A stretch of 37,660 nucleotides of DNA from a virus, in the IMG/VR virus record IMGVR_UViG_3300046506_000122, positions 1 to 37,660 of that record; one strand, written 5' to 3'. The translations under genes and the position numbers were made by a program. The notes beneath the pieces are model-generated. The model did no database searches. It was given only the letters and a program-made list of their open reading frames with translations, and was not told the origin of the DNA. Of this stretch, positions 15,566 to 23,649 are shown one piece after another; position 1 is the stretch's first letter, and each line of letters begins with the position of its first letter.

Positions 15566-16777
15566 TTAGGTCGCGGAATGCGCGTAATACTTCACGGCCG
15601 CGCTATCCATCAGGTTGCCGCCCGAGCGAATGAACGCCAGGAAACCGACTTGGCCTTTCGACGCGTAGGCGGAATCGTCGAAGCGCATCAGCGAAACCGA
15701 CATGGCATCGCGGATGATGTACTTCTTGAAATCGCCGTAGATGATCGACTTCGCGTTAGCGGCCGGGACCGCCATGTCGTTGTTAATCACCACGCTTTTG
15801 CCCAACAGCAGGTCAGGCGCCCCGGCAGTAATGCCCGCCTCATAGCCAGGAGTCCAGATTGGGCGGCCTGCGGTGTCCTTCAGTTTGCGCAACAGACCGC
15901 GAACGGTTTGGTTGAACATGAACTGACAAACGCCGCCGAGTTGATACGCCTCGTTTACCGACTCCAACAGGTCGACCAGATCGTCATAGATAACGGTCAG
16001 GGTTTGGCCGGTCGTGCCGACTTTGCCGGACGCTGCGCCAGTCACAACGCCGCGCGGTTGGGCAGTGCCGGTCCCGGTGGTGAAATGCTGGTTAGTGATG
16101 CGGCCGATTCGTTCAATGATGCGTTGACGGACAAACGCCTCAATGTCGACGGACGAGTCTTGCAGCAACTCGATAGGCACGGCGATAACCTTCGAGGAAT
16201 ATTTGTAGACGTTCAAACCCACGGTCCCGAACGATGGGTCCAGGGCGGCGGCGGCGGTGTTCTCGGCGAGCAGTTCGCCCACCTCGGCGGTGCCGTCGCT
16301 CGACGGGTAGGACAACGGGTTGCCCTGCGCGGTGGTCAACAGTTGGGCAACACCACGCATCCCGCCAAAGTCTTTCAGCGAGTTAATCAACTCGGAGGCG
16401 ACCAGGGACGGAACGGTATAACCACCCTCGGAACCCGTGGTGGTCGACATGGTGTTGTAGAGTTTGTGCGCCTGTTCCGCGCTCAAACCTTTTTCACCGC
16501 GACGCATCCAGCAGTCGAAAATTTTGATGTCCGACAGCATGTCGTCAGTGTCGCGCTTGTTCTTTGGTTCTTTGTGTTGCGCGTGTTCCTCGGCCGCAAG
16601 GTCGAGCAACTTTTGCTCGCGTTCAACGCGCGAATCAATGTCGGTGATTTCGCCGGTCAGGGCGTCATACCGGGTCTGATTCTCGGGGGTCCACACTTTA
16701 TCCTTGGACTCGTCCAACAGTTTGCGCGCCTCAATGGCTAATCCGTTGCGGCGCTCGCGCAATGCTTGAATGGTCAT
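15566..16777 (-). CDS. HK97-type major capsid protein
   Basis: 403 aa from the ATG at 16777. The ATG six bases upstream (16783) is only 3 nt from GGAG, whereas 16777 has it 9 nt away. Residues about 1-100 are a charged helical scaffolding (delta) domain likely removed by the ClpP-like protease; the shell domain follows with STTTGSEGGYTVPSLVASE, IGRITNQHFTTGTG, TPGYEAGIT and C-terminal SVSLMRFDDSAYASKGQVGF. All are typical of HK97-fold capsid proteins. The gene stands between two terminator-like hairpins. Confidence 0.93.
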   Translation of the reverse strand: MTIQALRERRNGLAIEARKLLDESKDKVWTPENQTRYDALTGEITDIDSRVEREQKLLDLAAEEHAQHKEPKNKRDTDDMLSDIKIFDCWMRRGEKGLSAEQAHKLYNTMSTTTGSEGGYTVPSLVASELINSLKDFGGMRGVAQLLTTAQGNPLSYPSSDGTAEVGELLAENTAAAALDPSFGTVGLNVYKYSSKVIAVPIELLQDSSVDIEAFVRQRIIERIGRITNQHFTTGTGTAQPRGVVTGAASGKVGTTGQTLTVIYDDLVDLLESVNEAYQLGGVCQFMFNQTVRGLLRKLKDTAGRPIWTPGYEAGITAGAPDLLLGKSVVINNDMAVPAANAKSIIYGDFKKYIIRDAMSVSLMRFDDSAYASKGQVGFLAFIRSGGNLMDSAAVKYYAHSAT

Positions 16778-16796
16778 TTGCATTTTCTCCGTGCAT

Positions 16797-16820
16797 AAAA
16801 AAACCCGCCGAATTGGCGGG
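16797..16820 (-). terminator. intrinsic terminator / leader hairpin before the major capsid gene
   Basis: On the minus strand CCCGCC (16820-16815), loop AATTC, GGCGGG (16809-16804), then TTTTTTT. GGAG of the capsid gene follows 10 nt later, leaving no space for a promoter between hairpin and gene. It is therefore either a leaky terminator after the protease gene or a protective 5' hairpin of a processed capsid mRNA. Confidence 0.85.
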
Positions 16821-16843
16821 CTTGGGTTCGCGTTGGCGAGTGC

Positions 16844-17554
16844 CTAGGGCGCGATGGTTTCGAGCAGAGACAACCGGCGCTCAAGTGCGGCGCGGTCGAA
16901 TACTGGTTCTGTTTCGGGGGGTTCGGTTAGTGCGGCCGGGGCGTTGCCGTAGGCCGCGAGGTTCCATTGATTTTTCGCCGCCTTCTGGCCGGTGGCGATA
17001 CGGTCGACAAAGCCGTTTGCTAGCGCCTCGTCAGCGGTGAACCACGTTTCAGCGTCCATCCATTCCGTAATGGTTTCCGGGGACTTGCCGGTCTTGCGCT
17101 GGTAGTCGGCGACGATAGAGCCGTCCACTTTGCGCAACAGTGCGGCCGTTGCTTCGAGGTCGTTCGCGTTGCCTAGCGCAATCGTCCAGGCGTTGTGGAT
17201 CATGAAGAAACCGCCGTCGGCAATTTCCACCTCGTCGGCCGCTAGCGCTACATAGGTCGCGGCGCTGGCGGCGTGCCCGTCGATATGGGCGACGACGTGC
17301 GCCGGGTGTTGGGCAAGTGCGTTCGCAATCGCGCGGCCGTCGAACACGTCACCGCCAGGACTGTTAATGCGGAGGTGAATCGTATCGACGTCGAGCGCCG
17401 CCAGTTGCGGGACAAATTCCTTTGCCGAGACACCGCCCGCCCACGATTCGCCGATGATGTCGTATAGGTATACGGTCGCCTCGCGCGCGGCCTGCTCGAT
17501 ACGAACCGAACGGGGCGCGGCTTGATTGCTTAGGTAAAGCTGCATCAGTTTCAT
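16844..17554 (-). CDS. ClpP-like prohead protease
   Basis: 236 aa. Residues about 25-185 are a ClpP/crotonase-fold serine protease: LRINSPGGDVFDG (61-73), nucleophile Ser97 in GHAASAATY and catalytic His120 in FFMIHNAWT, followed by the conserved TGKSPETITEWMDAETWF. The C-terminal tail (about 195-236) is Pro/Glu-rich. The enzyme matures the prohead by trimming the capsid protein N-terminus. The ATG overlaps the portal stop (ATGA). Confidence 0.92.
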   Translation of the reverse strand: MKLMQLYLSNQAAPRSVRIEQAAREATVYLYDIIGESWAGGVSAKEFVPQLAALDVDTIHLRINSPGGDVFDGRAIANALAQHPAHVVAHIDGHAASAATYVALAADEVEIADGGFFMIHNAWTIALGNANDLEATAALLRKVDGSIVADYQRKTGKSPETITEWMDAETWFTADEALANGFVDRIATGQKAAKNQWNLAAYGNAPAALTEPPETEPVFDRAALERRLSLLETIAP

Positions 17555-18801
17555 ACGCCAGCCCCTTGGGTCGCGTTGGTTAGATAGAGAACATCGCCGC
17601 CAGGAACGGGCGGCAAATTCTTGATGCGCCGCGCCTCGTTAACCGTCATCCAGCCTTGAGCGCCAGGACCGCCGAGCGATTTAGAAATCACCTCGGACTC
17701 GGTTTTCGAATCGCCCGCCAGCAAACCGTCACGGTTGAACTCGGCGAAATAGCGCGTCGAGCGGGGCCAAAGTTTGCGGTTCAATTCCTGCTCGATACGG
17801 CGGAGGTGCGGCCCGAGTGTGTAGCGAACAAACCCAATCGACATTTGTTCAATGCCACTCCCCCAACTGGTCGACGCGCTTGTCTCGCCGATCATATGAG
17901 GCGGCACACCGAACGCTCGGGCGATTTCCACCACCTGAAATTTTCGGGTTTCGAGTAGCTGCGCATCCTCGGCATTCAGCGAAACGGGTTCGACCTTGCC
18001 GCCGTTCACCATCAGCAACGGTTTGTGATGGTTGGCGTTGCCGGTATGCCGTTCGTTGAACTGGTCGCGGAGGTAGTTTTGTTGCGCCTCGGTTGGGGCT
18101 ACGCCTTGCGGATAACTCAGCACAACCGAAGGGGTCGCGCCGTTTGCAAAGAAAGTGCCCGAGTATTCGTCGGCCGCAAGGGCGGTCCCGACCGCTTGCC
18201 GGGCCGCGTATCGGATAACCGATTCGCCTTTGCAGCCGTCAAAACCGTAGCCAGGGAAATGCAAAACGTCGTGATCGAACAGGCCATAGACCGACTCGCC
18301 GTCGCTGACAAAATAGACAAGGTGTCCATCCCGTTGCGTGACGTGTACACACTCGCGCGGGATCGGCATAAGGGACGAGGGATTGCCGTTGCGGTCGCGG
18401 ATAATTTGGGCGAACCCATCACCGCGCATCAACATGCTCGACAACATCCATTCCCAAAACGAGCAGGCCGTAAGGGTTGGATATGGCGATTCATTGAGCA
18501 GCCACCATAGGTCATGCTCGACCTTGTTCCGCCCGCCATTCGATGTCCGCTCGTATACCGGGATAGGCAACAGGGCGACGGCCCCGGCAATCAACCGCGT
18601 ACACGAGTAAACCGCCGCGCTACGCTTTGCCGATTCGACCGTGACGGCCACGCCCGAGGACGCCGGGCGCACGCCGAAAAACTCGGCCCATTGTTCCGGC
18701 TTGCCCCAACCATCGAGGGTCGCGGCGTTGATCTTTTCAACCTGCGCGCGGAGCGTCGAGACTTCTTGCTCTAGCTGTTTTTGCTTGCCGAAAAATCGCA
18801 T
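17551..18801 (-). CDS. HK97-family portal protein
   Basis: 416 aa. It has an N-terminal coiled coil (about 5-30), ESAKRSAAVYSCTRLIAGAVALLPIPVYER (within about 55-85), GFAQIIRDRNGNPSSLMPIPRE, then AFGVPPHMIGE (about 295-305) with the conserved LGPHLRRIEQELN after it. The C-terminal TVNEARRIKNLPPVPGGD matches portal proteins that form the dodecameric DNA channel. Start and terminase stop overlap (TAATG). Confidence 0.93.
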   Translation of the reverse strand: MRFFGKQKQLEQEVSTLRAQVEKINAATLDGWGKPEQWAEFFGVRPASSGVAVTVESAKRSAAVYSCTRLIAGAVALLPIPVYERTSNGGRNKVEHDLWWLLNESPYPTLTACSFWEWMLSSMLMRGDGFAQIIRDRNGNPSSLMPIPRECVHVTQRDGHLVYFVSDGESVYGLFDHDVLHFPGYGFDGCKGESVIRYAARQAVGTALAADEYSGTFFANGATPSVVLSYPQGVAPTEAQQNYLRDQFNERHTGNANHHKPLLMVNGGKVEPVSLNAEDAQLLETRKFQVVEIARAFGVPPHMIGETSASTSWGSGIEQMSIGFVRYTLGPHLRRIEQELNRKLWPRSTRYFAEFNRDGLLAGDSKTESEVISKSLGGPGAQGWMTVNEARRIKNLPPVPGGDVLYLTNATQGAGV

Positions 18802-20315
18802 TAGAGCACCATAAAAAGTTCGTGTGATGGGGCCGATTCCGAGGGTTCACCTTGCGCGCCGACGGCCATTGCGAGCGCGACCATGCCGTCTATTCGGCCG
18901 GTTGCTTTCGACTTTGTGAACTTGCGGTTGCCCGCGTCGTCGGCCACGGTCACGGCGTTGGCCGCACACATTGTTAGGACCGGGTGATTACCGTGTCGGA
19001 GTTGTTTCGCGAGTAGCCGCGCTTCGAGTTCGCGCAGTGCTGGCGACATCGATACGAACCCTTGACCGAAGTTTTTAAACTTCAAAAGTTCGTCATCGGT
19101 GAACCCAGCGTCGACTAGCCAGGGGGTCAAAAACCGCATGTTGTAGCGGTCGAATGCAAGCGCTTGGACGTCGCATTCGTCGAACATATTCCGCAAGAAT
19201 CGCGCGACAAACTGGTACTGAATGGACCGGCCGGGCGTGAGTTCCAACAACCCTTCCCGCGCCCATAGGTCATACGGCACGCGGTCGGCTCGGGACTTTT
19301 CTTGAATGCCTTCTTCTGGTAGCCAGAACGTCGGGAAAATGTCCCCGGTTTCGCCCACTAAAACGAGCGATGTAAGGTCGGAAACGCTCGACAAATCGAG
19401 GCCCGCAAAGACCTTTTGCCCGCGCAAATTTCCAGGGGTTGCGGCGTTTTCATCCCACACCGCCTTCGAAATAAACGGCGCTCGGGCCTCGACTCGCTGA
19501 TTAAGAATCAGGTTTCTGTATGCCGGTTCGCGACTCGGCAAACGCTTAGCGTCGGAGGCTTGTCGGCGAACCTCGTCCTGATTCATGAAGTCGTCGAAAT
19601 GCGGATTGGCCGCGCGGATTGCCTCGTCGCTGAATGGGTCGAGGTCGACCGGGGCGGTGCATAGTTCGACCTTGTTCCGAGGGTCGGCGCCGGTCAAAGC
19701 GTCGTCGATTAGCAGGCTTAAAAGGTCCGCATCGGTCGGCGCTTGCGTCGAAATAATGATGGACATTGGTTGATCTTGCGCCGCGCTTGCGGTTTCCAAT
19801 GCCTCATAAAGTTGTGAGCGGGGGCCGTTCACTTGCCCGAGTTCGTCATGGATAACGAGCGCCGGACTCAATCCGAATTTGGTCGAGGCGTCGGCGGATA
19901 GCGCCTTGAAAAATGTCCCGAGTTCACCGCACAAAAGTTCCTTTGCCGTGTCCCGAATGTTGACGTAGTGCGATAGCTCGGCGCTAAGCCGGACAATCTT
20001 TGCCGCCAGTTCAAACAGAATCGCCGCCTGATCGCGGCTTTGTGCCGCGCTGTATAGCTGCGAATTCGGCCGAGCCTCGGGGCCGCACAAGTGCAACAGG
20101 ACAATGAACGCGCTGAATGCGGTCTTAGCATTCTTGCGAGCCATCGACAAAATGAAAACGCGAGTCGGCGAATCGTAAATCCGCATCACCCAGCGGCGTT
20201 GGTGTTTGGTTAACTTGACCCGTTGGCCTACATAACGACCCTCGGGGATACAACAATGCGATTCAATCCACGCACAATTCCGTTCGCCGCGCGTTAATCG
20301 TTTTCGATTTGCCAC
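18801..20315 (-). CDS. terL: terminase large subunit
   Basis: 504 aa, normal size for HK97-type TerL. N-terminal ATPase: Walker A-like SMARKNAKTA (57-66) with the family variant lacking the usual glycine spacing, Walker B ALVIHDE (152-158; D157, E158) and an ISTQAP coupling motif (188-193). C-terminal RNase H-like nuclease: Asp307 in FAGLDLSSVSD and a final acidic motif in GRIDGMVALAMA. It packages DNA into the prohead and cuts it at the packaging site. The gene overlaps TerS by 22 bp. Confidence 0.94.
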   Translation of the reverse strand: MANRKRLTRGERNCAWIESHCCIPEGRYVGQRVKLTKHQRRWVMRIYDSPTRVFILSMARKNAKTAFSAFIVLLHLCGPEARPNSQLYSAAQSRDQAAILFELAAKIVRLSAELSHYVNIRDTAKELLCGELGTFFKALSADASTKFGLSPALVIHDELGQVNGPRSQLYEALETASAAQDQPMSIIISTQAPTDADLLSLLIDDALTGADPRNKVELCTAPVDLDPFSDEAIRAANPHFDDFMNQDEVRRQASDAKRLPSREPAYRNLILNQRVEARAPFISKAVWDENAATPGNLRGQKVFAGLDLSSVSDLTSLVLVGETGDIFPTFWLPEEGIQEKSRADRVPYDLWAREGLLELTPGRSIQYQFVARFLRNMFDECDVQALAFDRYNMRFLTPWLVDAGFTDDELLKFKNFGQGFVSMSPALRELEARLLAKQLRHGNHPVLTMCAANAVTVADDAGNRKFTKSKATGRIDGMVALAMAVGAQGEPSESAPSHELFMVL

Positions 20316-20722
20316 GGCTTGAGTCCCTTCCCTTGTGGGCGAACCACTTTCTCAGCGCGGATTAGGCTCTGTTGTGTGAGTCGCATCGACCGTAATAGCG
20401 CGGTCATTGCGCGAGTCTCGCGTTCCATCATTGCGCCGAGCTTGTCGTATCGCTTCAAACCGTCGTCATCGGCCAGCCACGCGGGGTCGAACGCCTCGTG
20501 TTGTTGGGCGATTAAGTCGGCCTGTACCTTGTGGCGGCAGTATTGAGTCAGCATCGGCGCGTGTTCATCACCGAACCAATCGGCCGGTTTTGAATTCACG
20601 ACCGTGACCCACACCGCCTTTTGTGCGGGTGTCATGTCAGCGGGCGGCGCGAGGCGAACGGAATACGACGAAGGGGACGCGATAGAAAGCGAGGCCGTGG
20701 ATTTTTTTCCCCGGTCTGCCAT
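20294..20722 (-). CDS. terS: terminase small subunit
   Basis: 142 aa. PADMTPAQKAVWVTVVNSKPADWFG (about 27-51) followed by HAPMLTQYCRHKVQADLI and a helical C-terminal half with ETRAMTALLRSMRLTQQS is the pattern of P27-type small terminase subunits. It recognises the packaging site and recruits TerL. The start has SD AGGTG upstream. Confidence 0.85.
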   Translation of the reverse strand: MADRGKKSTASLSIASPSSYSVRLAPPADMTPAQKAVWVTVVNSKPADWFGDEHAPMLTQYCRHKVQADLIAQQHEAFDPAWLADDDGLKRYDKLGAMMERETRAMTALLRSMRLTQQSLIRAEKVVRPQGKGLKPWQIEND

Positions 20723-20811
20723 TTTGAATTCACCTTTTTGTTACAACTTAATGTGTCCGGACTTTCGTGAGCGGTCGCCGAGCAAAAACCCCTGTACTTT
20801 GACCCTCCCCC
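20723..20811. other. noncoding gap, candidate cos region
   Basis: This is one of few noncoding gaps within the late operon. It lies between the HNH nuclease and TerS genes, the position of cos in HK97-like phages with an HNH protein. It contains a run of C (ACCCTCCCCCCTACC) and the leader of terS. No cohesive-end sequence can be proven from the sequence alone. Confidence 0.4.
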
Positions 20812-21123
20812 CTACCTGTACCAGTGATGTAAGGGGTCCAGGGGGACGCCTGAGACGTCGCAACCGGGCAACACGCCCGACCGTTCGAGGGTTTGCTTTG
20901 CCGAGTCGTGGCACGTCTTACAGAGGCTTTGCAGGTTGAACGGATTGAAGAACAGCGCCCGATTCCCCTTGTGCGGTTGCTTGTGATCGGCAACGTTTGC
21001 CGATGTCGTCTTGCCTAGGGCTAGGCAGTAGCGACACAACGGTTCGGCCCGTAGCTGGGCAAGCCGTAACTGTTTCCATTCCCTTGTGTTGTAGAGGTGG
21101 TGCCAGGGGCTATTAGTCGCCAT
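20812..21123 (-). CDS. HNH endonuclease of the packaging module
   Basis: 103 aa. It has LYNTREWKQLRLAQL, the zinc pair C30-x2-C33, Asp46-His47 in ADHKQP, Asn63, a second zinc pair C68-x2-C71 and the terminal His72 in CHDSAK: a complete HNH motif. In HK97-like phages this protein stimulates TerL to cut at cos. The ATG lies inside the end of the preceding gene. Its position upstream of terS supports a cos-type packaging strategy. Confidence 0.9.
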   Translation of the reverse strand: MATNSPWHHLYNTREWKQLRLAQLRAEPLCRYCLALGKTTSANVADHKQPHKGNRALFFNPFNLQSLCKTCHDSAKQTLERSGVLPGCDVSGVPLDPLHHWYR

Positions 21124-21283
21124 CAGGCAACACCTCGACGCGTGCGGCTCGAATCGCCATAGCGTTAACCTTGTCAGGGTCAGGCGTGCGGTTCATCAAC
21201 ACGGCGACGACAGCGGTGCCGAAGGCGTACCACTTCCACCACCACGCAATCCGAACCCGTAACTTGCATTTGATTTGCGCCAT
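21113..21283 (-). CDS. small hypothetical protein, late operon
   Basis: 56 aa from ATG 21283, which overlaps the stop of the DUF1353 gene (TAATG); an upstream in-frame ATG is inside that gene and less likely. Basic and tryptophan-rich N-terminus (VRIAWWWKWYAFGTAVVAVLM, about 10-30) that may be a single membrane-associated helix, then a charged C-terminus. No family recognised. Confidence 0.6.
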   Translation of the reverse strand: MAQIKCKLRVRIAWWWKWYAFGTAVVAVLMNRTPDPDKVNAMAIRAARVEVLPDGD

Positions 21284-21690
21284 TAGCCCGCCTCGAACCA
21301 TTCAGGCTCGACGAAATCGTCTTTGCTCGTGCCGTCTTTGCGTTGATCCCAATAGACCCAACCACCCGCGCGGACACCTGCATACATGGCGTGACGCGTC
21401 ACCCAACCCACACCGCACGCCTCTAACGCTTCGAGAAACAATGCGTCGGCCTCGGCTCGGGTCGTGAAGTGCAGGCAATAGAGAAAGTCGTGCAGGACGG
21501 CCGCTTGCCGACTCGGCCCGTCGGGATCAATCAACCAACGCAAGGCACGCGGAATGCTCGCGAGGTCAGTGATAAAGCCACGCGGCACCATGTAGCGCGC
21601 GCCATTGAGTGCCAGGTAGAGCAGACCGACCAGGACCACCCATTCCCCCGCCTTATAGGCTCGGAGGTCCAACGGTGTCAGGAACGCCAT
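21283..21690 (-). CDS. DUF1353 protein
   Basis: 135 aa from ATG 21690, which overlaps the end of the upstream membrane protein gene. The segment YMVPRGFITDLASIPRALRW and then AAVLHDFLYCLHFTTRAEAD (about 33-80) is the DUF1353 signature. Family members are common in lysis and tail regions of siphoviruses; the function is not established. Confidence 0.82.
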   Translation of the reverse strand: MAFLTPLDLRAYKAGEWVVLVGLLYLALNGARYMVPRGFITDLASIPRALRWLIDPDGPSRQAAVLHDFLYCLHFTTRAEADALFLEALEACGVGWVTRHAMYAGVRAGGWVYWDQRKDGTSKDDFVEPEWFEAG

Positions 21691-21860
21691 AACGCTACCC
21701 CGTACCCGAGCAGGTAGAACCCCGCCAGGATCATCAAGAACATGGAACACGCGAACATCAAAAGGGCGTCACCCGTCATCCCCGCGCGATAGTGGGTTCC
21801 CGCGCGTCCGTGCGCCAAGATCGCAACGGCTACCAACAACAGGGGGATAACGAGCGACAT
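21678..21860 (-). CDS. small two-helix membrane protein of the lysis cassette
   Basis: 60 aa with two hydrophobic helices (about 2-17 and 32-56) separated by a polar loop with HGRAGTHYRAG. It lies directly behind the endolysin gene, 2 bp from its stop. Position suggests a lysis accessory such as a second holin, antiholin or unusual spanin component, but there is no lipobox or clear coiled coil, so this is only a guess. Confidence 0.6.
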   Translation of the reverse strand: MSLVIPLLLVAVAILAHGRAGTHYRAGMTGDALLMFACSMFLMILAGFYLLGYGVALWRS

Positions 21861-21862
21861 AA

Positions 21863-22297
21863 CTAGGCTCGGCCGAGGAACAACAGCCGTTCCTTGCGAC
21901 GGCGGGTTTCGAGTCCGGCTATCTTCTTGCCGTTGTCGTAAACCCAGCGCAAAAACTCGGTTCCGATACGCATAGGCTCGGCCCGGTCATTGACACACCG
22001 AAGCATGGTCGAGGACTTGAACGCACCTACGCCGATGTTGAACACGAACGAAACCAGGGCGTCGAACTCGTATTGTTCGAGCGGCACACGGACCAACTTG
22101 TTAACCGCCTCGACCGCCTCGGCGACGTCTTGCGCCAGCAACATCAGGGCGCGCGCCTCGCTTATCTGCATACCGGATAGGGCCGACCGGGTATGACCAT
22201 AGCCAATAGTCCACACGCCGCCCGTGTCGAGGTACGCGGTTAAGCGCAACTGCTCGAAACCCTTGATAGCGTCGAGGCCGTTCGAACTAAGGTTCAT
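21863..22297 (-). CDS. endolysin, GH24 T4-lysozyme type
   Basis: 144 aa. The catalytic triad has the exact T4-lysozyme spacing: Glu15 (GFEQ), Asp24 (YLDTGG) and Thr30 (WTIGYGH). The GYGHT motif and C-terminal FLRWVYDNGKKIAGLETRRRKE confirm a phage muramidase that cuts the peptidoglycan glycan strand. No N-terminal signal-anchor is seen, so it should depend on the holin for export. The ATG overlaps the holin stop (ATGA). Confidence 0.95.
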   Translation of the reverse strand: MNLSSNGLDAIKGFEQLRLTAYLDTGGVWTIGYGHTRSALSGMQISEARALMLLAQDVAEAVEAVNKLVRVPLEQYEFDALVSFVFNIGVGAFKSSTMLRCVNDRAEPMRIGTEFLRWVYDNGKKIAGLETRRRKERLLFLGRA

Positions 22298-22608
22298 TTG
22301 TTCACCCGCGCGTCGAGGTATGCGCTCGCGTAAATGCGCAACCGTTCAACACCCATGAATCCGATTGCGCCGCCCGCGAATGTCGCCATGCTCCCAGGCA
22401 ATCCGACCCATTCGAGCAGGGGGACGCATGACAGCGTGCAGAGGCCGCAAAGCGACCCCTCTAGGAACATTTGCCGACGTGTGCCGCCGCCGTACACGAC
22501 GCGCAGAACCGCCATAGCAACGGACATCGCGGGCGGGTACAAAATGACCGACACGCTCCCGAGCCAAGCAAGAAACGAAACCCACAAATCCGGGTTTTTT
22601 TCGGGCAT
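22294..22608 (-). CDS. lambda-family holin
   Basis: 104 aa from ATG 22608 (ACGGGGTG upstream); the frame stays open further 5' but that part overlaps the divergent gene and looks non-coding. PEKNPDLWVSFLAWLG, three hydrophobic helices (about 9-37, 50-66, 73-90), LLEWVGLPGSMATFAGGAIGFMGVERLR: these match lambda-family holins. It forms the inner membrane lesion that times lysis and is the first gene of the leftward late operon. Confidence 0.87.
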   Translation of the reverse strand: MPEKNPDLWVSFLAWLGSVSVILYPPAMSVAMAVLRVVYGGGTRRQMFLEGSLCGLCTLSCVPLLEWVGLPGSMATFAGGAIGFMGVERLRIYASAYLDARVNK

Positions 22609-22652
22609 GATTAACACCCCGTTGACGAGCCGTAATAAAAAAGGAGTTTGCG

Positions 22653-23078
22653 TTGCAGAAGAAAAACAAAGTGGCGTTGTTCGTGGCGAATCAGAGGCGG
22701 TTTCTGTTCCCGATTCGCAATAACTGGCGCTATTGGATCGCGTTGTTTGGTCCGGTGCCGTTGGCCTTTGCGTGGCCTTATGTCCTCGAACCAACCGTCC
22801 TAAACACCCTGCTATTCATCGCGTTCTATCTGATCGTGGTTCGGGCGTTTAGCCGGGCGATGATCCAGGCCCAAACCCGCGCAGACCGTCGCCGCCGTAT
22901 CGAATGGCGGGCCGAGGTCGCGGCCGAAGTCAGGCAACTTGAAAAGGACTATGCCGCTATCACGGCGATGTTTCGCGAGTTGCCGCCCGAGGTGCAGCAG
23001 GAACACGCCGAACGCATCAAAGGTCACGCGCTCAAGCTGTTGACGCTGAAAAAAATGCTTGCGGAGTGGATCGAATGA
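22653..23078 (+). CDS. membrane protein with C-terminal coiled coil
   Basis: 141 aa from TTG 22653, supported by AAAGGAG 6 nt upstream. Two hydrophobic helices (about 28-46 and 49-66) are followed by a long charged helix (about 75-141, RADRRRRIEWRAEVAAEVRQ then LKLLTLKKMLAEW) that is probably a coiled coil facing the cytoplasm. No family recognised. It opens the plus-strand cassette, divergent from the holin gene with only 44 bp between starts. It could be a superinfection-exclusion or lysis-modulating protein; this is speculation. Confidence 0.65.
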   Translation: MQKKNKVALFVANQRRFLFPIRNNWRYWIALFGPVPLAFAWPYVLEPTVLNTLLFIAFYLIVVRAFSRAMIQAQTRADRRRRIEWRAEVAAEVRQLEKDYAAITAMFRELPPEVQQEHAERIKGHALKLLTLKKMLAEWIE

Positions 23079-23431
23079 TTTTCGTGTTCGGCAGTAACCT
23101 AGCAGGGCGACACGGCCGGGGTTCGGCCCGTCACGCGCTCGACTTCCACGGCGCGCAATACGGCGTCGGCATCGGCCACCACGGCAACAGCTACGCAATC
23201 CCGACAAAGGACGCCAGGATTAGAACGCTACCCCTGTCCGTCATCGCGGGTTATGTGTCCGACTTCTTGGACTACGCCCGACGCAATCCCGACCTCGCTT
23301 TCAACGTGACAAAAATCGGGTGCGGGTTGGCCGGGTATCTCGAACAGGACATTGCCCCGATGTTCAAAGGCGCCTCGGATAACTGCAAATTGCCCGAGGG
23401 TTGGCGCGAGTTCGTGGGGGTCGCCGAGTGA
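23075..23431 (+). CDS. A1S_2505-family phage non-structural protein
   Basis: 118 aa. It begins MIFVFGSNLAGRHGRGSARHAL and has GHHGNSYAIPTKDARIRTLPL and KIGCGLAGYLEQDIAPMF, which match the small phage proteins annotated as A1S_2505 family. FGSNLAGRHGRG and GCGLAG look like a phosphate- or ADP-ribose-binding macro-like fold. ATG overlaps the preceding stop (ATGA). Biochemical role unknown; a nucleotide-signal binding function is possible. Confidence 0.8.
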   Translation: MIFVFGSNLAGRHGRGSARHALDFHGAQYGVGIGHHGNSYAIPTKDARIRTLPLSVIAGYVSDFLDYARRNPDLAFNVTKIGCGLAGYLEQDIAPMFKGASDNCKLPEGWREFVGVAE

Positions 23432-23649
23432 AATACGCCGTCGAGCAACGCCTACGCATGATCGATTTTTTGTTGCACCACTATGGCTACATAGGGCGCC
23501 CGCAAATGGTCGATTTTTTCGGCATCAGCACGCCGACGGTTTCGGCGGATTTCGCGCTGTACCTCGAACTGTTCCCGAGTAACACGCGTTACGACCTATC
23601 CGACAAACGCTATGTCCGGTTGCCCACGTTCAAACGGGGCTATCCGTGA
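23428..23649 (+). CDS. WYL-type HTH DNA-binding protein (HTH part only)
   Basis: 73 aa from GTG 23428, overlapping the previous stop (GTGA). RLRMIDFLLHHYGYIGRPQMVDFFGISTPTVSADFALYLEL is the winged HTH that normally forms the N-terminus of WYL-domain regulators. The WYL ligand-binding domain is absent, so this is a stand-alone HTH. It may control the cassette. Confidence 0.75.
   Translation: MKYAVEQRLRMIDFLLHHYGYIGRPQMVDFFGISTPTVSADFALYLELFPSNTRYDLSDKRYVRLPTFKRGYP

Noticed and set aside
15578-16741. 387-aa plus-strand frame opposite the capsid gene
   Set aside because: Antisense shadow caused by codon bias of the capsid gene; no initiation signal.
21678-21860. Rz/Rz1 spanin pair after the endolysin
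   Set aside because: The 60-aa protein has two hydrophobic helices, no lipobox and no embedded second frame with a lipoprotein signal.
22609-22652. Strong late promoter before the holin gene
   Set aside because: TTGACG lies in the gap on the plus strand, but no matching -10 at correct spacing exists on either strand, so no promoter is called.
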